From positions 1 through 38,389 of the forward strand of contig NZ_CAMLOV010000037.1 of assembly GCF_946481715.1 (NCBI RefSeq): DNA of 38,389 bases. Direction: 5' to 3'. This stretch comes from an uncultured Mucilaginibacter sp. (GTDB taxonomy: Bacteria > Bacteroidota > Bacteroidia > Sphingobacteriales > Sphingobacteriaceae). Below are positions 21,586-29,483 of this stretch, in pieces. Under the pieces are notes generated by a model. It did no database searches. It had not been told where the DNA came from and worked only from the letters and a program-made list of their open reading frames with translations. Both the position numbers and the translations under genes were made by a program. Numbering within the stretch: the first letter of the stretch is position 1; the number at the start of each line of letters is the position of its first letter.

Positions 21586-23018
21586 TTTTTAGTTGCTTTA
21601 AAATTGAATTTAAGGTTAATACCGCCAGCACCAAAATGGATGGCCTGCGAGCCCATGCCGCCAAGCGGGTATTTCACAAATGGCTCTATAACCAGCCTGT
21701 TTGTTTTGCCCACCGCGAAACCTGTACCAAAGGACAGATTGAGCGTTTTGCCGAAATAAAAGCTGTTGAAGCTTTGGCTGGTGGTTTGGTCTTGTGTGGT
21801 AACGGGTGGCCCACCAAGTGTATTGTTACGGTAAGCGTAGCGGTAGGTGTAGCGCTCATCAATAAACGTACCCGAACTTAGCCCTGCCGATATATAAGTA
21901 TCGCTTTTATCGGGGTTAAATTCGTATTTAATGTTGATAGGCACATCAAGCCCAATCAGGCTGGCATTTGAGCTTTTTAACTCGGCAACAGATGCCGCGG
22001 CGCTAAATTGATTGTCTTGTTTAATAATTGGGTTTGCCGCTGCGGCCAGGGCCCGGTTGTTATTGCCCGATACCGGGGGCAGCCCGGCGTAACTTAAGGT
22101 GTTTTGCGCCAACGATATACCGGTAGATAGCTTCACTTTTTTACCTAAACGGATATCAGATGTAAAACCTGCTCCGGCGTTTACCTGGTTGGCACTGCCT
22201 TCGGCGTAGTTAATATAGGTAGCGGCGTAAACGCTAAAGTTTACTTTTTTCAACTCTTTATTACTTGGCTTTACCTGTGCTATTTGTGGCTGATCGCCTT
22301 TAAATAGATCATCAATGGTTTTGGCGGGCTTCGGTGCAATAACGGTACTTGTTTTAGTGGTTGCTGCCGCGTTGCTTCGGCTGTTATCAGTGTTATTTAC
22401 CGGCGGGGCGGTAACCACTGCAACGTGTTGCGGATCGGGTTTTGTGATAACCGTTGGGTCCTGCTTAACCGGGGGCGCGTTGTTGGCAATAACAGTGTTG
22501 TTTTGTTTTGGCTGAATTGTAGCAAACGGATTATCGCTGTTATTAACAGCCGGCGCAGGTGTATTTAGGCCTTCGCTTTTACGGGCGGCGCCTGTTGTTG
22601 CAACATGGGTAGCGCCGTTATATGGTGCAACTGTATTGTTAACCGCGCTGTGCTGTTTTGGTACCGTTACGTTGTTTTTATCTTCATCATCAGCTTTTGA
22701 TGGGTTAGATGCTACATCGCTGCCTGTTGGCGAAACGGTATTTATGGTGCTATCCGTTTTGGGCCGCACTTGTGCCTTCGGTTGTATTGCTACGGTAGTA
22801 ACGGCATCCTGCTTGTTATTCAGCCATAGGCCTACTCCCAAAAATACCAGTAAAATGGCGGCAGCGCTGCTCCACCAAAGCCAGGCAATTTTGCGTTCCT
22901 GTTTCATCGGGAACCTTTTGCGGAGTTCCAGCCATCCTTCATCAGCCGGCGGAGATTCGTAGTTATCAAACACCTCCGTGATGCGGCTCGTTAGTTTTTT
23001 ATCAAACTGCTCATCCAT
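21582..23018 (-). CDS. Putative anti-sigma/beta-barrel trans-envelope fusion protein
   Basis: A 478-residue protein in four parts. Residues 1-43 are a cytosolic acidic/basic segment (LTSRITEVFDNYESPPADEGW) like the N termini of Bacteroidota anti-sigma-like proteins. Residues 44-66 are one membrane helix. Residues about 67-256 are a long Asn/Thr/Pro/Ala-rich linker (VNNTVAPYNGAT, PPVNNTDNSRSNAAATTK). Residues about 257-478 are beta-rich and end INLKFNFKATKK, like a small outer-membrane barrel. The layout would let one chain link the cytoplasm, inner membrane, periplasm and outer membrane. Its start overlaps the sigma gene by 8 bp and its stop overlaps the next barrel gene by 4 bp. Anti-sigma activity is inferred, not shown. 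Confidence 0.78.
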   Translation of the reverse strand: MDEQFDKKLTSRITEVFDNYESPPADEGWLELRKRFPMKQERKIAWLWWSSAAAILLVFLGVGLWLNNKQDAVTTVAIQPKAQVRPKTDSTINTVSPTGSDVASNPSKADDEDKNNVTVPKQHSAVNNTVAPYNGATHVATTGAARKSEGLNTPAPAVNNSDNPFATIQPKQNNTVIANNAPPVKQDPTVITKPDPQHVAVVTAPPVNNTDNSRSNAAATTKTSTVIAPKPAKTIDDLFKGDQPQIAQVKPSNKELKKVNFSVYAATYINYAEGSANQVNAGAGFTSDIRLGKKVKLSTGISLAQNTLSYAGLPPVSGNNNRALAAAANPIIKQDNQFSAAASVAELKSSNASLIGLDVPINIKYEFNPDKSDTYISAGLSSGTFIDERYTYRYAYRNNTLGGPPVTTQDQTTSQSFNSFYFGKTLNLSFGTGFAVGKTNRLVIEPFVKYPLGGMGSQAIHFGAGGINLKFNFKATKK

Positions 23019-23565
23019 GGGTTTGCGTTTCTGTTGTTAATAGCTGCCTCAGCTTATCTTTGGCCCTGCTTAAATAAACTCGTGAAGAACTTGCCGGCAA
23101 GTTTAATATCTTGCCTATTTCATCATGGTTATAACCATCTATTTCGTACATATTGAAAATGGTAAGCTGTATATGTGGCAGCTGTTTCATTAATTTTAAT
23201 ATATCCTGTGCGTTTAGGCTATCAATGGCACTGGCATTACTGCCTACGCCAACTGCGGTATCCAGGTCGGTATTGGCCTGGTGCTTAAGTTCCTTGCGGC
23301 GCCTGTCTATAGCGGTATTTACCACTATGGTACGCAGCCAGGCCCTGAAGGGTTTATCAGTATTATATGTATTGATGTTGTTAAACACTTTTATAAACGC
23401 ATCATTCACAACTTCTAAGGCATCATCCTGGTTAAGGCTATAGCGCACGCTAACACCCATAGCATAGCCATAGAACTGCTTATACAGCAATTCCTGGTGT
23501 TTAAGGCTGCCTTTTTTGCAGTTACCGACGATGTCTTCCTCAGTAACGCGGTGGAGTAGATGCAT
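23011..23565 (-). CDS. ECF-type RNA polymerase sigma factor
   Basis: A 184-residue sigma-70 factor of the ECF group with only regions 2 and 4. Region 2 (residues about 25-95) holds YSLNQDDALEVVNDAFIKVFNN and PFRAWLRTIVVNTAIDRRRK. Region 4 (about 118-175) holds LPHIQLTIFNMYEIDGYNHDEIGKILNLPASSSRVYLSRAKDKL. It redirects RNA polymerase to a small regulon, probably for envelope functions. It is the first gene of a three-gene operon with an anti-sigma-like barrel fusion and a second barrel protein, overlapping the former by 8 bp. No TAnnTTTG box is visible upstream, which would fit autoregulation from its own promoter. Confidence 0.95.
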   Translation of the reverse strand: MHLLHRVTEEDIVGNCKKGSLKHQELLYKQFYGYAMGVSVRYSLNQDDALEVVNDAFIKVFNNINTYNTDKPFRAWLRTIVVNTAIDRRRKELKHQANTDLDTAVGVGSNASAIDSLNAQDILKLMKQLPHIQLTIFNMYEIDGYNHDEIGKILNLPASSSRVYLSRAKDKLRQLLTTETQTHG

Positions 23566-23652
23566 TAAAAATTGTTAGTTCCGCCTGTTTTGTAATTATA
23601 TTACGCCCGGCAGAGGTGAAACGCTACAGAGATGCTTAATTATTTTATACGC

Positions 23653-23691
23653 AAAATTGCTGCAGTACTTGCGGGTACGTGCAGCAATTTT
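23653..23691 (-). terminator. Probable terminator after the 23708-24148 lipoprotein gene
   Basis: A 12-bp perfect stem, AAAATTGCTGCA (23653-23664) with TGCAGCAATTTT (23680-23691), with an inner GTAC/GTAC pair. The U tract is the arm end only, so strength is uncertain. Confidence 0.65.
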
Positions 23692-23707
23692 AATTAAAAA
23701 TAACATT

Positions 23708-24148
23708 TTAGTTAACCCTTTTAAGGTCGTATTGCAAGCTTAAAGTATCGGCACTGTTTAAAACCATTTGTAAAACACTCGAGCCATCGTAATAATAGGC
23801 ATAGTATCCAAATAAATGGATTTTAGAGGTAGACAAAGCGGAGAAGGTTGCATCCTGAAATGCCATTACACCGGCATTTGCAGCATAGGTGCCTTTGCTA
23901 CCCGCATGCAAGGTAGCGGTATCGCCTAAAACCTTATAGGCGCCCCCTTGTTCCAGCACCAATTGGATATTAGCCTTTGTAGTATCAATTTTTGCTGCGC
24001 CTTTCGCGCGGTGCAAACGGCGGAATTGGCCATTGAAAGTGCCTACCGGAGTAGGTGCGGGCTCGGCTGTTTTATTGGCGGTACAACCAATGCCCATCAG
24101 TATAACTATTGCCGTTACCGGCAGCAAATAAGTAAGTCCTTTTTTCAT
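23708..24148 (-). CDS. Small lipoprotein, unrecognised
   Basis: A 146-residue exported lipoprotein. The signal runs MKKGLTYLLPVTAIVILMGIGC, with Cys at 22 in a lipobox-like MGIGC. The mature domain starts after a Pro-rich spacer (AEPAPTPVGTFNG) and is beta-rich, with NIQLVLEQGGAYKVLG and LFGYYAYYYDGSSVLQMVL. The layout resembles small lipocalin-like Bacteroidota lipoproteins, but I do not recognise a family. A 14-bp perfect palindrome lies three bases before the start codon. It sits between the sigma operon and mazG on the same strand, with its own terminator, so it is probably a single-gene unit. Confidence 0.72.
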   Translation of the reverse strand: MKKGLTYLLPVTAIVILMGIGCTANKTAEPAPTPVGTFNGQFRRLHRAKGAAKIDTTKANIQLVLEQGGAYKVLGDTATLHAGSKGTYAANAGVMAFQDATFSALSTSKIHLFGYYAYYYDGSSVLQMVLNSADTLSLQYDLKRVN

Positions 24149-24151
24149 AAC

Positions 24152-24165
24152 ATTGTAATTACAAT
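24152..24165. promoter_or_regulatory. Perfect 14-bp palindrome before the lipoprotein start
   Basis: ATTGTAATTACAAT is its own reverse complement and ends three bases before ATG 24148. Position suits an operator or translation-control site; AT-richness makes chance possible. Confidence 0.5.
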
Positions 24166-24213
24166 TGGTTTACGTTGGTTGCTTTTTAAACGCTACAAAT
24201 TATAATATATTTT

Positions 24214-25017
24214 TTATGCTTTTTTTGCTTCGTTCCAAAAAACATCCATTTCGGCCAAATTCATATCATGTAGTTGCTTGCCATGTTCTTTTGCCTTACT
24301 CTCTAAATACTGAAAGCGTTTGATAAACTTACGGTTGGTTTTCTCCAGGGCATCCTCAGGGTTTATATTAATAAACCGGGCGTAATTGATGAGCGAGAAC
24401 AACAGGTCGCCAAATTCGGCCTCGGCTTTTTCCTGGTCAATGGCAGTATCATCGGCAACATTAAACTCATCTTTAAATTCCTGCAGTTCTTCTTCTACTT
24501 TGGCCCATACCTGCCCTTTGTTATCCCAATCAAAGCCTACGCCGCGGGCTTTCTCCTGTATGCGCGAGGCTTTTACAAGGGCAGGCAGCGATGCAGGCAC
24601 CCCGCCTAAAACCGATTTGTTGCCTTCTTTCAGTTTTATCTGTTCCCAGTTGCGTTTCACATCTTCTTCGCTGCTTACTTCGGTATCACTGTAGATGTGC
24701 GGGTGGCGGTTGATCAGTTTATCGCAAATTCCGTTCAATACGCCGGTAATGTCAAAGTCATCGGTTTCTGATGCAATACGCGAATAAAATACAAGGTGCA
24801 GCATAATATCGCCAAGCTCTTTTTTTATTTCCTGCATATCGCCGCCCAGTATGGCGTCAGAAAGCTCGTAAGTTTCTTCGATGGTGAGGTGGCGCAGGCT
24901 TTCCAACGTTTGCTTTTTGTCCCAGGGGCAGTTAGTGCGCAGGTCGTTCATGATCGTAAGCAAGCGCTCAAAAGCGCCCGAAGGCGTTGCAGAAGTAATA
25001 GGCGGTGTTATTGGCAT
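24214..25017 (-). CDS. mazG: Nucleoside triphosphate pyrophosphohydrolase MazG
   Basis: MazG hydrolyses (d)NTPs to monophosphates and pyrophosphate, clearing abnormal nucleotides and, in some bacteria, affecting ppGpp levels. The 267-residue protein has the two-domain layout: an N-terminal NCPWDKKQTLESLRHLTIEETYEL, then KKELGDIMLHLVFYS, and a second set VEEELQEFKDEF and AEFGDLLFSLINYARF. GFDWDNKGQVWAKVEEE links them. The start is ATG 25017; an in-frame TTG at 25026 lies inside the -7 box and is rejected. The promoter box ends six bases before this ATG. Confidence 0.94.
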   Translation of the reverse strand: MPITPPITSATPSGAFERLLTIMNDLRTNCPWDKKQTLESLRHLTIEETYELSDAILGGDMQEIKKELGDIMLHLVFYSRIASETDDFDITGVLNGICDKLINRHPHIYSDTEVSSEEDVKRNWEQIKLKEGNKSVLGGVPASLPALVKASRIQEKARGVGFDWDNKGQVWAKVEEELQEFKDEFNVADDTAIDQEKAEAEFGDLLFSLINYARFININPEDALEKTNRKFIKRFQYLESKAKEHGKQLHDMNLAEMDVFWNEAKKA

Positions 25018-25023
25018 AGGTTG

Positions 25024-25031
25024 CAAAGATA
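25024..25031 (-). promoter_or_regulatory. -7 box TATCTTTG of mazG
   Basis: Perfect TAnnTTTG on the minus strand, six bases (CAACCT) before ATG 25017. Confidence 0.62.
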
Positions 25032-25090
25032 GCTAACAGTTGGCGGTTTGCTTTCCTTTTTAGTTTGCAAATAAGCCTGCCTTACTACAG

Positions 25091-26626
25091 CTATCTTGCG
25101 GGGACAGCCCACTGTAGTTCCGTTGGAATGTCAATCGGCTCTTTTGTGCTTATTTTACCGGGTGTAAGGTAGGTTAACCTCAATTTAAAATCCTTTATTT
25201 TATGGCGGTACTCTAAACGGATGGGGTAAAAGCCTTTTTTTAGCGGCACAATGCACGAGTAGGCAAGGTTATTGTAGTTGCCCTGCCAATTTATGAGCAT
25301 ACGGTTGTTGATGTATAATTTAGAATCTTTATCTGCCTCCAACCCAAAAATGTAATAACCCTCTTCCTTCGCCTCCAAAAAACCATCAATCACCAGCGCG
25401 AAGTTGTTTTTGCGCGGCATTTTTTCCGGGTCGAAACCTGCGTTTGTAATGCCTTCCTGCTGTGGTTTTAAATTTTTGAAATTGGCGGCCGAATCTAATC
25501 CGGTTTCATAATAGGCGTAATGAAAGCCCCCCGGGGTTGCCTTTCGTGGTTTGGAAACAGGCTCAAAGGGCTTCTCCGCCAAAAACTCGCCTGTTTTAAC
25601 CTTATCGTACCGTGCACGGTTGGTAAACTGTTTTACGGTTATTTTTGCGCCATCCATCAGCATAAGTTCGGGCTGCGTTTTGCCCGAAACTATGGTTGGT
25701 GTGCTACCATCTAAGGTGTAGCGCACTTTGGTGGTATCGCCAAAGTACCAAAATGGCCAGGGTTTGTTTTTAACTACAATGCCATTCATGGGGTGAAACT
25801 CAATTCGCCCGGTTTGCCACCCGTACGAAAATTTTAGCCCATCGTATGTGGTTTTAAGCCTTACCGAGGCGTGCGTTTCATCGGGGTATCTCAGGCTTTT
25901 CCATTTCAGGCTTACAGGGGCCGTTTTTTTAAGCACCGAATCCATGCCGGCTATTTTCATGCCTTCGCCATCAGTACCTTCGCGCCCTCCCATAAAAAGC
26001 GTAATGGGCTTGCTCGCCAATAAAGCTAATTTTTCCGGCGCAATTTTTTTTATGTATTCTTTATCCCACCAAAGGCTGGGGTCTACCGCTATGTACGATT
26101 TAAAGGCATCGGGCTGGGCTAACAGGGCGTTTACTACAAACAAACCTCCCAGGGAATGTCCCCAGAGGGTGTTATCGCCGTTAGTAGGGTATTTTTTATT
26201 GATATAAGGGATAAGTTCAGTAGTGATGAAGTTAAGGAAGTTTGCTGCCCCGCCCGACGTTTTGATGTCCTCTAAATGGGTAGGGGTAAGGTCTTTATTG
26301 CGGTCGATACCCATTACGCTTACGATGATGGTTGGCGGCATATAGCCTTCGCCTTCCACAAAACGCTGGATGTTTTTGATAGACCCGGTGTTCCAGTTGC
26401 CACCATCCAGTACGTAAAGTACATCGTATCTTGCTGCATTTTGCGGTTTGTAATTTTCGGGCAGGAACACCTGTACCATCCTTTTTTGTTGCAGTATGGC
26501 TGATTGCAACGAATCGAGGTACGAAATACCGTGCTTAACGATAACTGTATCCTGCGCATAAACAACGATGGTGGTTTGGGCAATTATTGCCAATAAGATG
26601 AGTGCACGCCTAAAAGTATTCTTCAT
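25091..26626 (-). CDS. Secreted esterase with CHB_HEX_C-like and PA14-like domains
   Basis: A 511-residue exported protein. After a signal peptide (ending VVYAQ) comes an alpha/beta-hydrolase esterase domain of the enterochelin-esterase/feruloyl-esterase type, with YDVLYVLDGG, the nucleophile Ser158 in WGHSLGG and a late His252 in PDETHAS. Residues about 298-350 (VRYTLDGSTPTIVSG) match a chitobiase/hexosaminidase C-terminal beta domain. Residues about 375-490 look like a PA14 carbohydrate-binding domain (DGFLEAKEEGYYIFGLEAD, KLYINNRMLINW). This suggests removal of esters from a polysaccharide. The gene stands alone between mazG and mnmD. Substrate is unknown; the domain assignments are from memory. 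Confidence 0.83.
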   Translation of the reverse strand: MKNTFRRALILLAIIAQTTIVVYAQDTVIVKHGISYLDSLQSAILQQKRMVQVFLPENYKPQNAARYDVLYVLDGGNWNTGSIKNIQRFVEGEGYMPPTIIVSVMGIDRNKDLTPTHLEDIKTSGGAANFLNFITTELIPYINKKYPTNGDNTLWGHSLGGLFVVNALLAQPDAFKSYIAVDPSLWWDKEYIKKIAPEKLALLASKPITLFMGGREGTDGEGMKIAGMDSVLKKTAPVSLKWKSLRYPDETHASVRLKTTYDGLKFSYGWQTGRIEFHPMNGIVVKNKPWPFWYFGDTTKVRYTLDGSTPTIVSGKTQPELMLMDGAKITVKQFTNRARYDKVKTGEFLAEKPFEPVSKPRKATPGGFHYAYYETGLDSAANFKNLKPQQEGITNAGFDPEKMPRKNNFALVIDGFLEAKEEGYYIFGLEADKDSKLYINNRMLINWQGNYNNLAYSCIVPLKKGFYPIRLEYRHKIKDFKLRLTYLTPGKISTKEPIDIPTELQWAVPAR

Positions 26627-26746
26627 GCCAAAAAATATGTTTTGAGTAACTGCTTTTTAAAATACAACGCACCTATAAGACTACATGCCTGCAATAAAGG
26701 TTACGGTAAAAATTTCTTCCGGACTCGAAGTTAGTCCCGTCCGTAA

Positions 26747-27451
26747 TCATCGCACAGCTTTCGTAGCTCTCAGCATCTCTCTCTTCCCCGGCGCGCCCGG
26801 TGCTTTCTCAACTTTAAGCCCAAGGGCTTTTATAATACGTTTGAGGTTGCCGGTAATGGCGTAAGTAACAAAAACGCCACCGGGTTTTAAAAAGCTGAGG
26901 GTGTGCGTTAAGGCTGCTTCGTCCCACATTTCGGGTTGGTGGGCAACGGCAAAGGCATCAAAATAAATAATGTCGAATTTTTGGTTTGATGTGAAGGTTT
27001 GCAGTTGGCAGTTTGCTGTTTGCAGTAGCACAAAGTTGTTTAAAGCCGTCGCTTGGTTAAACGAAGCCGGGTAATTGCTTAAAAAACTTTGCCAAATATT
27101 ATCGCTAACATATTGTTGGTAGCCGGTTTGGCTAATCATTTCGGGGCTTAGCGGGTAAGCTTCTATACCTGTATAATTTAGGTTGATTTGCGCTGAGGTG
27201 CAAAAATCGGCACTCAATAAAAAATTCAGTGCGGTGCCAAGGCCAACCTCCAATATGCTTACAGCAGCAGGGCGGGTGGGTACGAGGCTTATAAAATATT
27301 CGAGTCCCGATTGAAGGAACACATGCCTGCTCTCCTGCACCGCGCCATTGCGCGAGTGGTAGTTTTCGCCAACCTGCGCGTTGTAAATGGTGTTGGAGCC
27401 ATCCGCAGTGGCTATAATTTGTAAATGATGTGTTGGTTGGGTAGCGCTCAT
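26747..27451 (-). CDS. mnmD: tRNA U34 5-methylaminomethyl-2-thiouridine methyltransferase
   Basis: MnmD is the stand-alone methyltransferase half of MnmC, making the wobble base mnm5s2U in some tRNAs with SAM as donor. The 234-residue protein begins with the family's YNAQVGENYHSRNGAVQES and has the SAM-site motif ILEVGLGTALNFL. A DIIYFDAFA segment precedes the conserved MWDEAALTHTLSFLKPGGVFVTYA. No FAD oxidase domain follows. ATG 27451 is preferred to an in-frame TTG at 27463, which is part of the TAAGTTTG promoter box. The genes on either side have no obvious link. Confidence 0.92.
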   Translation of the reverse strand: MSATQPTHHLQIIATADGSNTIYNAQVGENYHSRNGAVQESRHVFLQSGLEYFISLVPTRPAAVSILEVGLGTALNFLLSADFCTSAQINLNYTGIEAYPLSPEMISQTGYQQYVSDNIWQSFLSNYPASFNQATALNNFVLLQTANCQLQTFTSNQKFDIIYFDAFAVAHQPEMWDEAALTHTLSFLKPGGVFVTYAITGNLKRIIKALGLKVEKAPGAPGKREMLRATKAVR

Positions 27452-27460
27452 ATCAGGCGC

Positions 27461-27468
27461 CAAACTTA
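27461..27468 (-). promoter_or_regulatory. -7 box TAAGTTTG of mnmD
   Basis: Perfect TAnnTTTG on the minus strand, nine bases before ATG 27451. Confidence 0.58.
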
Positions 27469-27546
27469 GGGAAATATCGGTGCGTTCTCTGTTAAAACTT
27501 ACAAAACACCAAAACAGAAATCGAACATCCGCGATCCGAAATGGGC

Positions 27547-27873
27547 TTACGCTACCTGTGCCAGCAGGCTGTTTAGTTTATGGCAATAATCGGGCAGGGT
27601 AACCTGTCCCCGGTCGTACGCGGCCACCAGTTCGTCCAGTTGTTTGGCAATATCGCGGCGTACATCGGTATTTAATTCAGGCTTTATTGCTTTTAGCTTA
27701 TGGTTGATAGATTTCGCCATAAACAGCGGCTGCACATCGCGCGTTTGCGCCAAAATGGTATTCATTTTATTGCGCTGTTGTTTATCAAATTTCAAAATAA
27801 AATAAACAATAACGCTGCCGATAAACAGGAAGAAAAAAAATGTTGCGATAGATGATGTAAATATTGCTTCCAT
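27547..27873 (-). CDS. Small membrane protein with cytosolic helical domain
   Basis: A 108-residue protein from ATG 27873; a longer TTG frame from 27921 adds 16 unconvincing residues. One membrane helix near the N terminus (ATFFFFLFIGSVIVYFILKF) is followed by a basic stretch (DKQQRNKMN) and a helical tail with INHKLKAIKPELNTDVRRDIAKQLDELVAAYDRG. This suggests an inner-membrane anchor with a soluble helical domain. No family is recognised. It lies upstream of mnmD on the same strand, with about 95 bp between, some of it CGAA-phrase low-complexity sequence (27507-27540). Confidence 0.68.
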   Translation of the reverse strand: MEAIFTSSIATFFFFLFIGSVIVYFILKFDKQQRNKMNTILAQTRDVQPLFMAKSINHKLKAIKPELNTDVRRDIAKQLDELVAAYDRGQVTLPDYCHKLNSLLAQVA

Positions 27874-28038
27874 TGTGCCCGTACTGATGTTATGTGGATT
27901 TATTACGGACGCTTTATGCAATAAGTTGCGAAAAAGTTAATTTCAGCGAAAGGTAGATTTGCGCTATTTTATATCTATCAGTTTATCAGTATTTTATATT
28001 TTAAATTGTGGAAAACTTATTTAGGCTTTTATACCTAA

Positions 28039-28239
28039 GCGGTAGGACAATATCCTGATTGCCAGTTTGCCCTGCCTCGCAGCAGCCGGGGCAACATATT
28101 TGGGGTGCCTTTGCAGCTTATCCTATCGGCAGGTACAGCACTAAGGCCTGCGTATAGCGAATTTGGCCGCGATATGAGCTCGCCAAAGCCTGTTCTGCTT
28201 GTACAATTATATTTTATGTTTAAATTTAGCAAAAAATAG
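28039..28239 (+). pseudogene. Possible gene remnant, open frame without a start
   Basis: A 66-codon open stretch with no ATG that reads like real protein, for example GVPLQLILSAGTALRPAYSE then LLVQLYFMFKFSKK before a TAG. The C-terminal alternating pattern resembles the last strand of an outer-membrane barrel. Upstream DNA is AT-rich and non-coding. It could be the decayed 3' end of a gene or chance. Minus-strand reading of the same DNA is less protein-like. Confidence 0.3.
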
Positions 28240-28261
28240 GGCTGGGGTTTAACTGAAACTT

Positions 28262-29302
28262 ATGAGTATAAAAAAAGGCGTATTAATATATGAATCGGGG
28301 TTTAGGAAAGATAACGTTGGCGATTATGTGCAAAGCCTGGCCGCCCTCCAGTTTTTAGGCGGCAAAGCCGATACATATTTGAACCGCGAACTACTAAACG
28401 AGTACACCGGCGAGCCGGTAGCCCTCATCATGAACGGTTGGTTTACCCATCACCCCAAAAACTGGCCACCATCTAAAGATATCCTGCCATATTTCATCTC
28501 GTTTCACCTTAATGTACTGGCGCAGGAGCATTTTTTAAATACCCCGCAAATTGTTGATTACCTAAAGCAGCATGCACCTATTGGCTGCCGCGACCGCAAA
28601 ACGGCTGAAGTATTGAATGCAAAGGGTATAGATGCTTATTTTTCGGGCTGTTTAACCCTTACCCTGGGCGAAACCTACGCCAACCAGCAAAAGGAACGCA
28701 AAGCATATTTTGTTGATACCAAGTACGAAGCCATAAAACGCGATAGTTCTCTTGTTGGCTTTGGCTGGATACTGCTTACCAAATACAACACCATTAAAAC
28801 CATTTCGCAGCGCCGGTCGGGCTTTACCAATTTGCGCTGGATGATACGCGCTGCCAGTTTCTATAAAACCTATTCTCCTTATTTTACCGATGAAGTGCTT
28901 ACCGGGGCCGAGTATATAAAACATGCCGACCCCTTAAAAACTTATGCCGACGAGGACGAAAAGCTGGAATATGCCAGGGAATTGCTGCGCAAATACGCAA
29001 AAGCTGCCTTTGTGGTTACCAGCCGTGTACACTGTGCGCTGCCATCGGTTGGTATGGGCACCCCGGCTATTTATGTGAACGACCTAAACCAGGGCGAAGT
29101 AAGCGAATGCCGAATGGATGGCCTGCTGGAGCTCTTTAACGTAATAGATTTTAAAGACGGCAAGCTTACTCCGCGTTTTAAATGGGATGGCGGTAAGATC
29201 GGTTTCGATACCAAACTGAGCAACAGCCCGGCTTATTTAAAGCTAAAGCAAGGTTTAATGGCCAAGGTAAACGCATTTGTAGAAAAGCATAACATCATAT
29301 AA
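28262..29302 (+). CDS. Polysaccharide pyruvyl transferase family protein
   Basis: A 346-residue cytoplasmic enzyme of the polysaccharide pyruvyl transferase family (CsaB-like), which transfers pyruvate from PEP to a sugar as a ketal in surface polysaccharides. The N terminus VLIYESGFRKDNVGDYVQSLAA and the motifs IGCRDRKTAEVLNAKGIDAYFSGC and FVVTSRVHCALPSVGMGTPAIYV match the family. There is no signal peptide. The acceptor is unknown, and no other capsule or exopolysaccharide genes are nearby, which leaves its role open. The upstream sequence TAAATTTA is a one-mismatch -7 box. A palindrome after the stop (29352-29367) may mark its end. Confidence 0.85.
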   Translation: MSIKKGVLIYESGFRKDNVGDYVQSLAALQFLGGKADTYLNRELLNEYTGEPVALIMNGWFTHHPKNWPPSKDILPYFISFHLNVLAQEHFLNTPQIVDYLKQHAPIGCRDRKTAEVLNAKGIDAYFSGCLTLTLGETYANQQKERKAYFVDTKYEAIKRDSSLVGFGWILLTKYNTIKTISQRRSGFTNLRWMIRAASFYKTYSPYFTDEVLTGAEYIKHADPLKTYADEDEKLEYARELLRKYAKAAFVVTSRVHCALPSVGMGTPAIYVNDLNQGEVSECRMDGLLELFNVIDFKDGKLTPRFKWDGGKIGFDTKLSNSPAYLKLKQGLMAKVNAFVEKHNII

Positions 29303-29351
29303 TTCGCGTCTCCTTTTATTTAAAAGCTGCCGGGTTAAACCTGGCCGTTGG

Positions 29352-29367
29352 TTTGTAGTCCTACAAA
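29352..29367. repeat. Short palindrome between the pyruvyl transferase and amidase genes
   Basis: TTTGTAG, a two-base spacer (TC) and CTACAAA. It could be a weak terminator or operator; no T run follows. Confidence 0.45.
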
Positions 29368-29449
29368 AACAATAATGCGTTTTTTAGCCTTTATAGGGCA
29401 TAGCCAGTTTTTAAACCACCATGCTTGTAAATAATTTAAAAACACGGGG

Positions 29450-29479
29450 TTTGTACCCAAAAACAATCGTATATCTTTG
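29450..29479 (+). promoter_or_regulatory. Full promoter of the amidase gene (TTTG, N18, TATCTTTG)
   Basis: TTTG at 29450-29453 and a perfect -7 box TATCTTTG at 29472-29479, with CGCC then ATG 29484. The best-matching promoter in the window. Confidence 0.78.
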
Positions 29480-29483
29480 CGCC

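Noticed and set aside
25018..25026. TTG start of mazG
   Set aside because: It falls in the TATCTTTG box six bases from a good ATG.
27452..27463. TTG start of mnmD
   Set aside because: It is part of the TAAGTTTG box.
28035..28232. 65-codon minus-strand frame
   Set aside because: The plus-strand reading of the same DNA looks more like protein; neither is firmly a gene.
29421..29483. Upstream ATG for the amidase gene
   Set aside because: The extra 21 residues cover a complete promoter; the signal peptide starts at ATG 29484.
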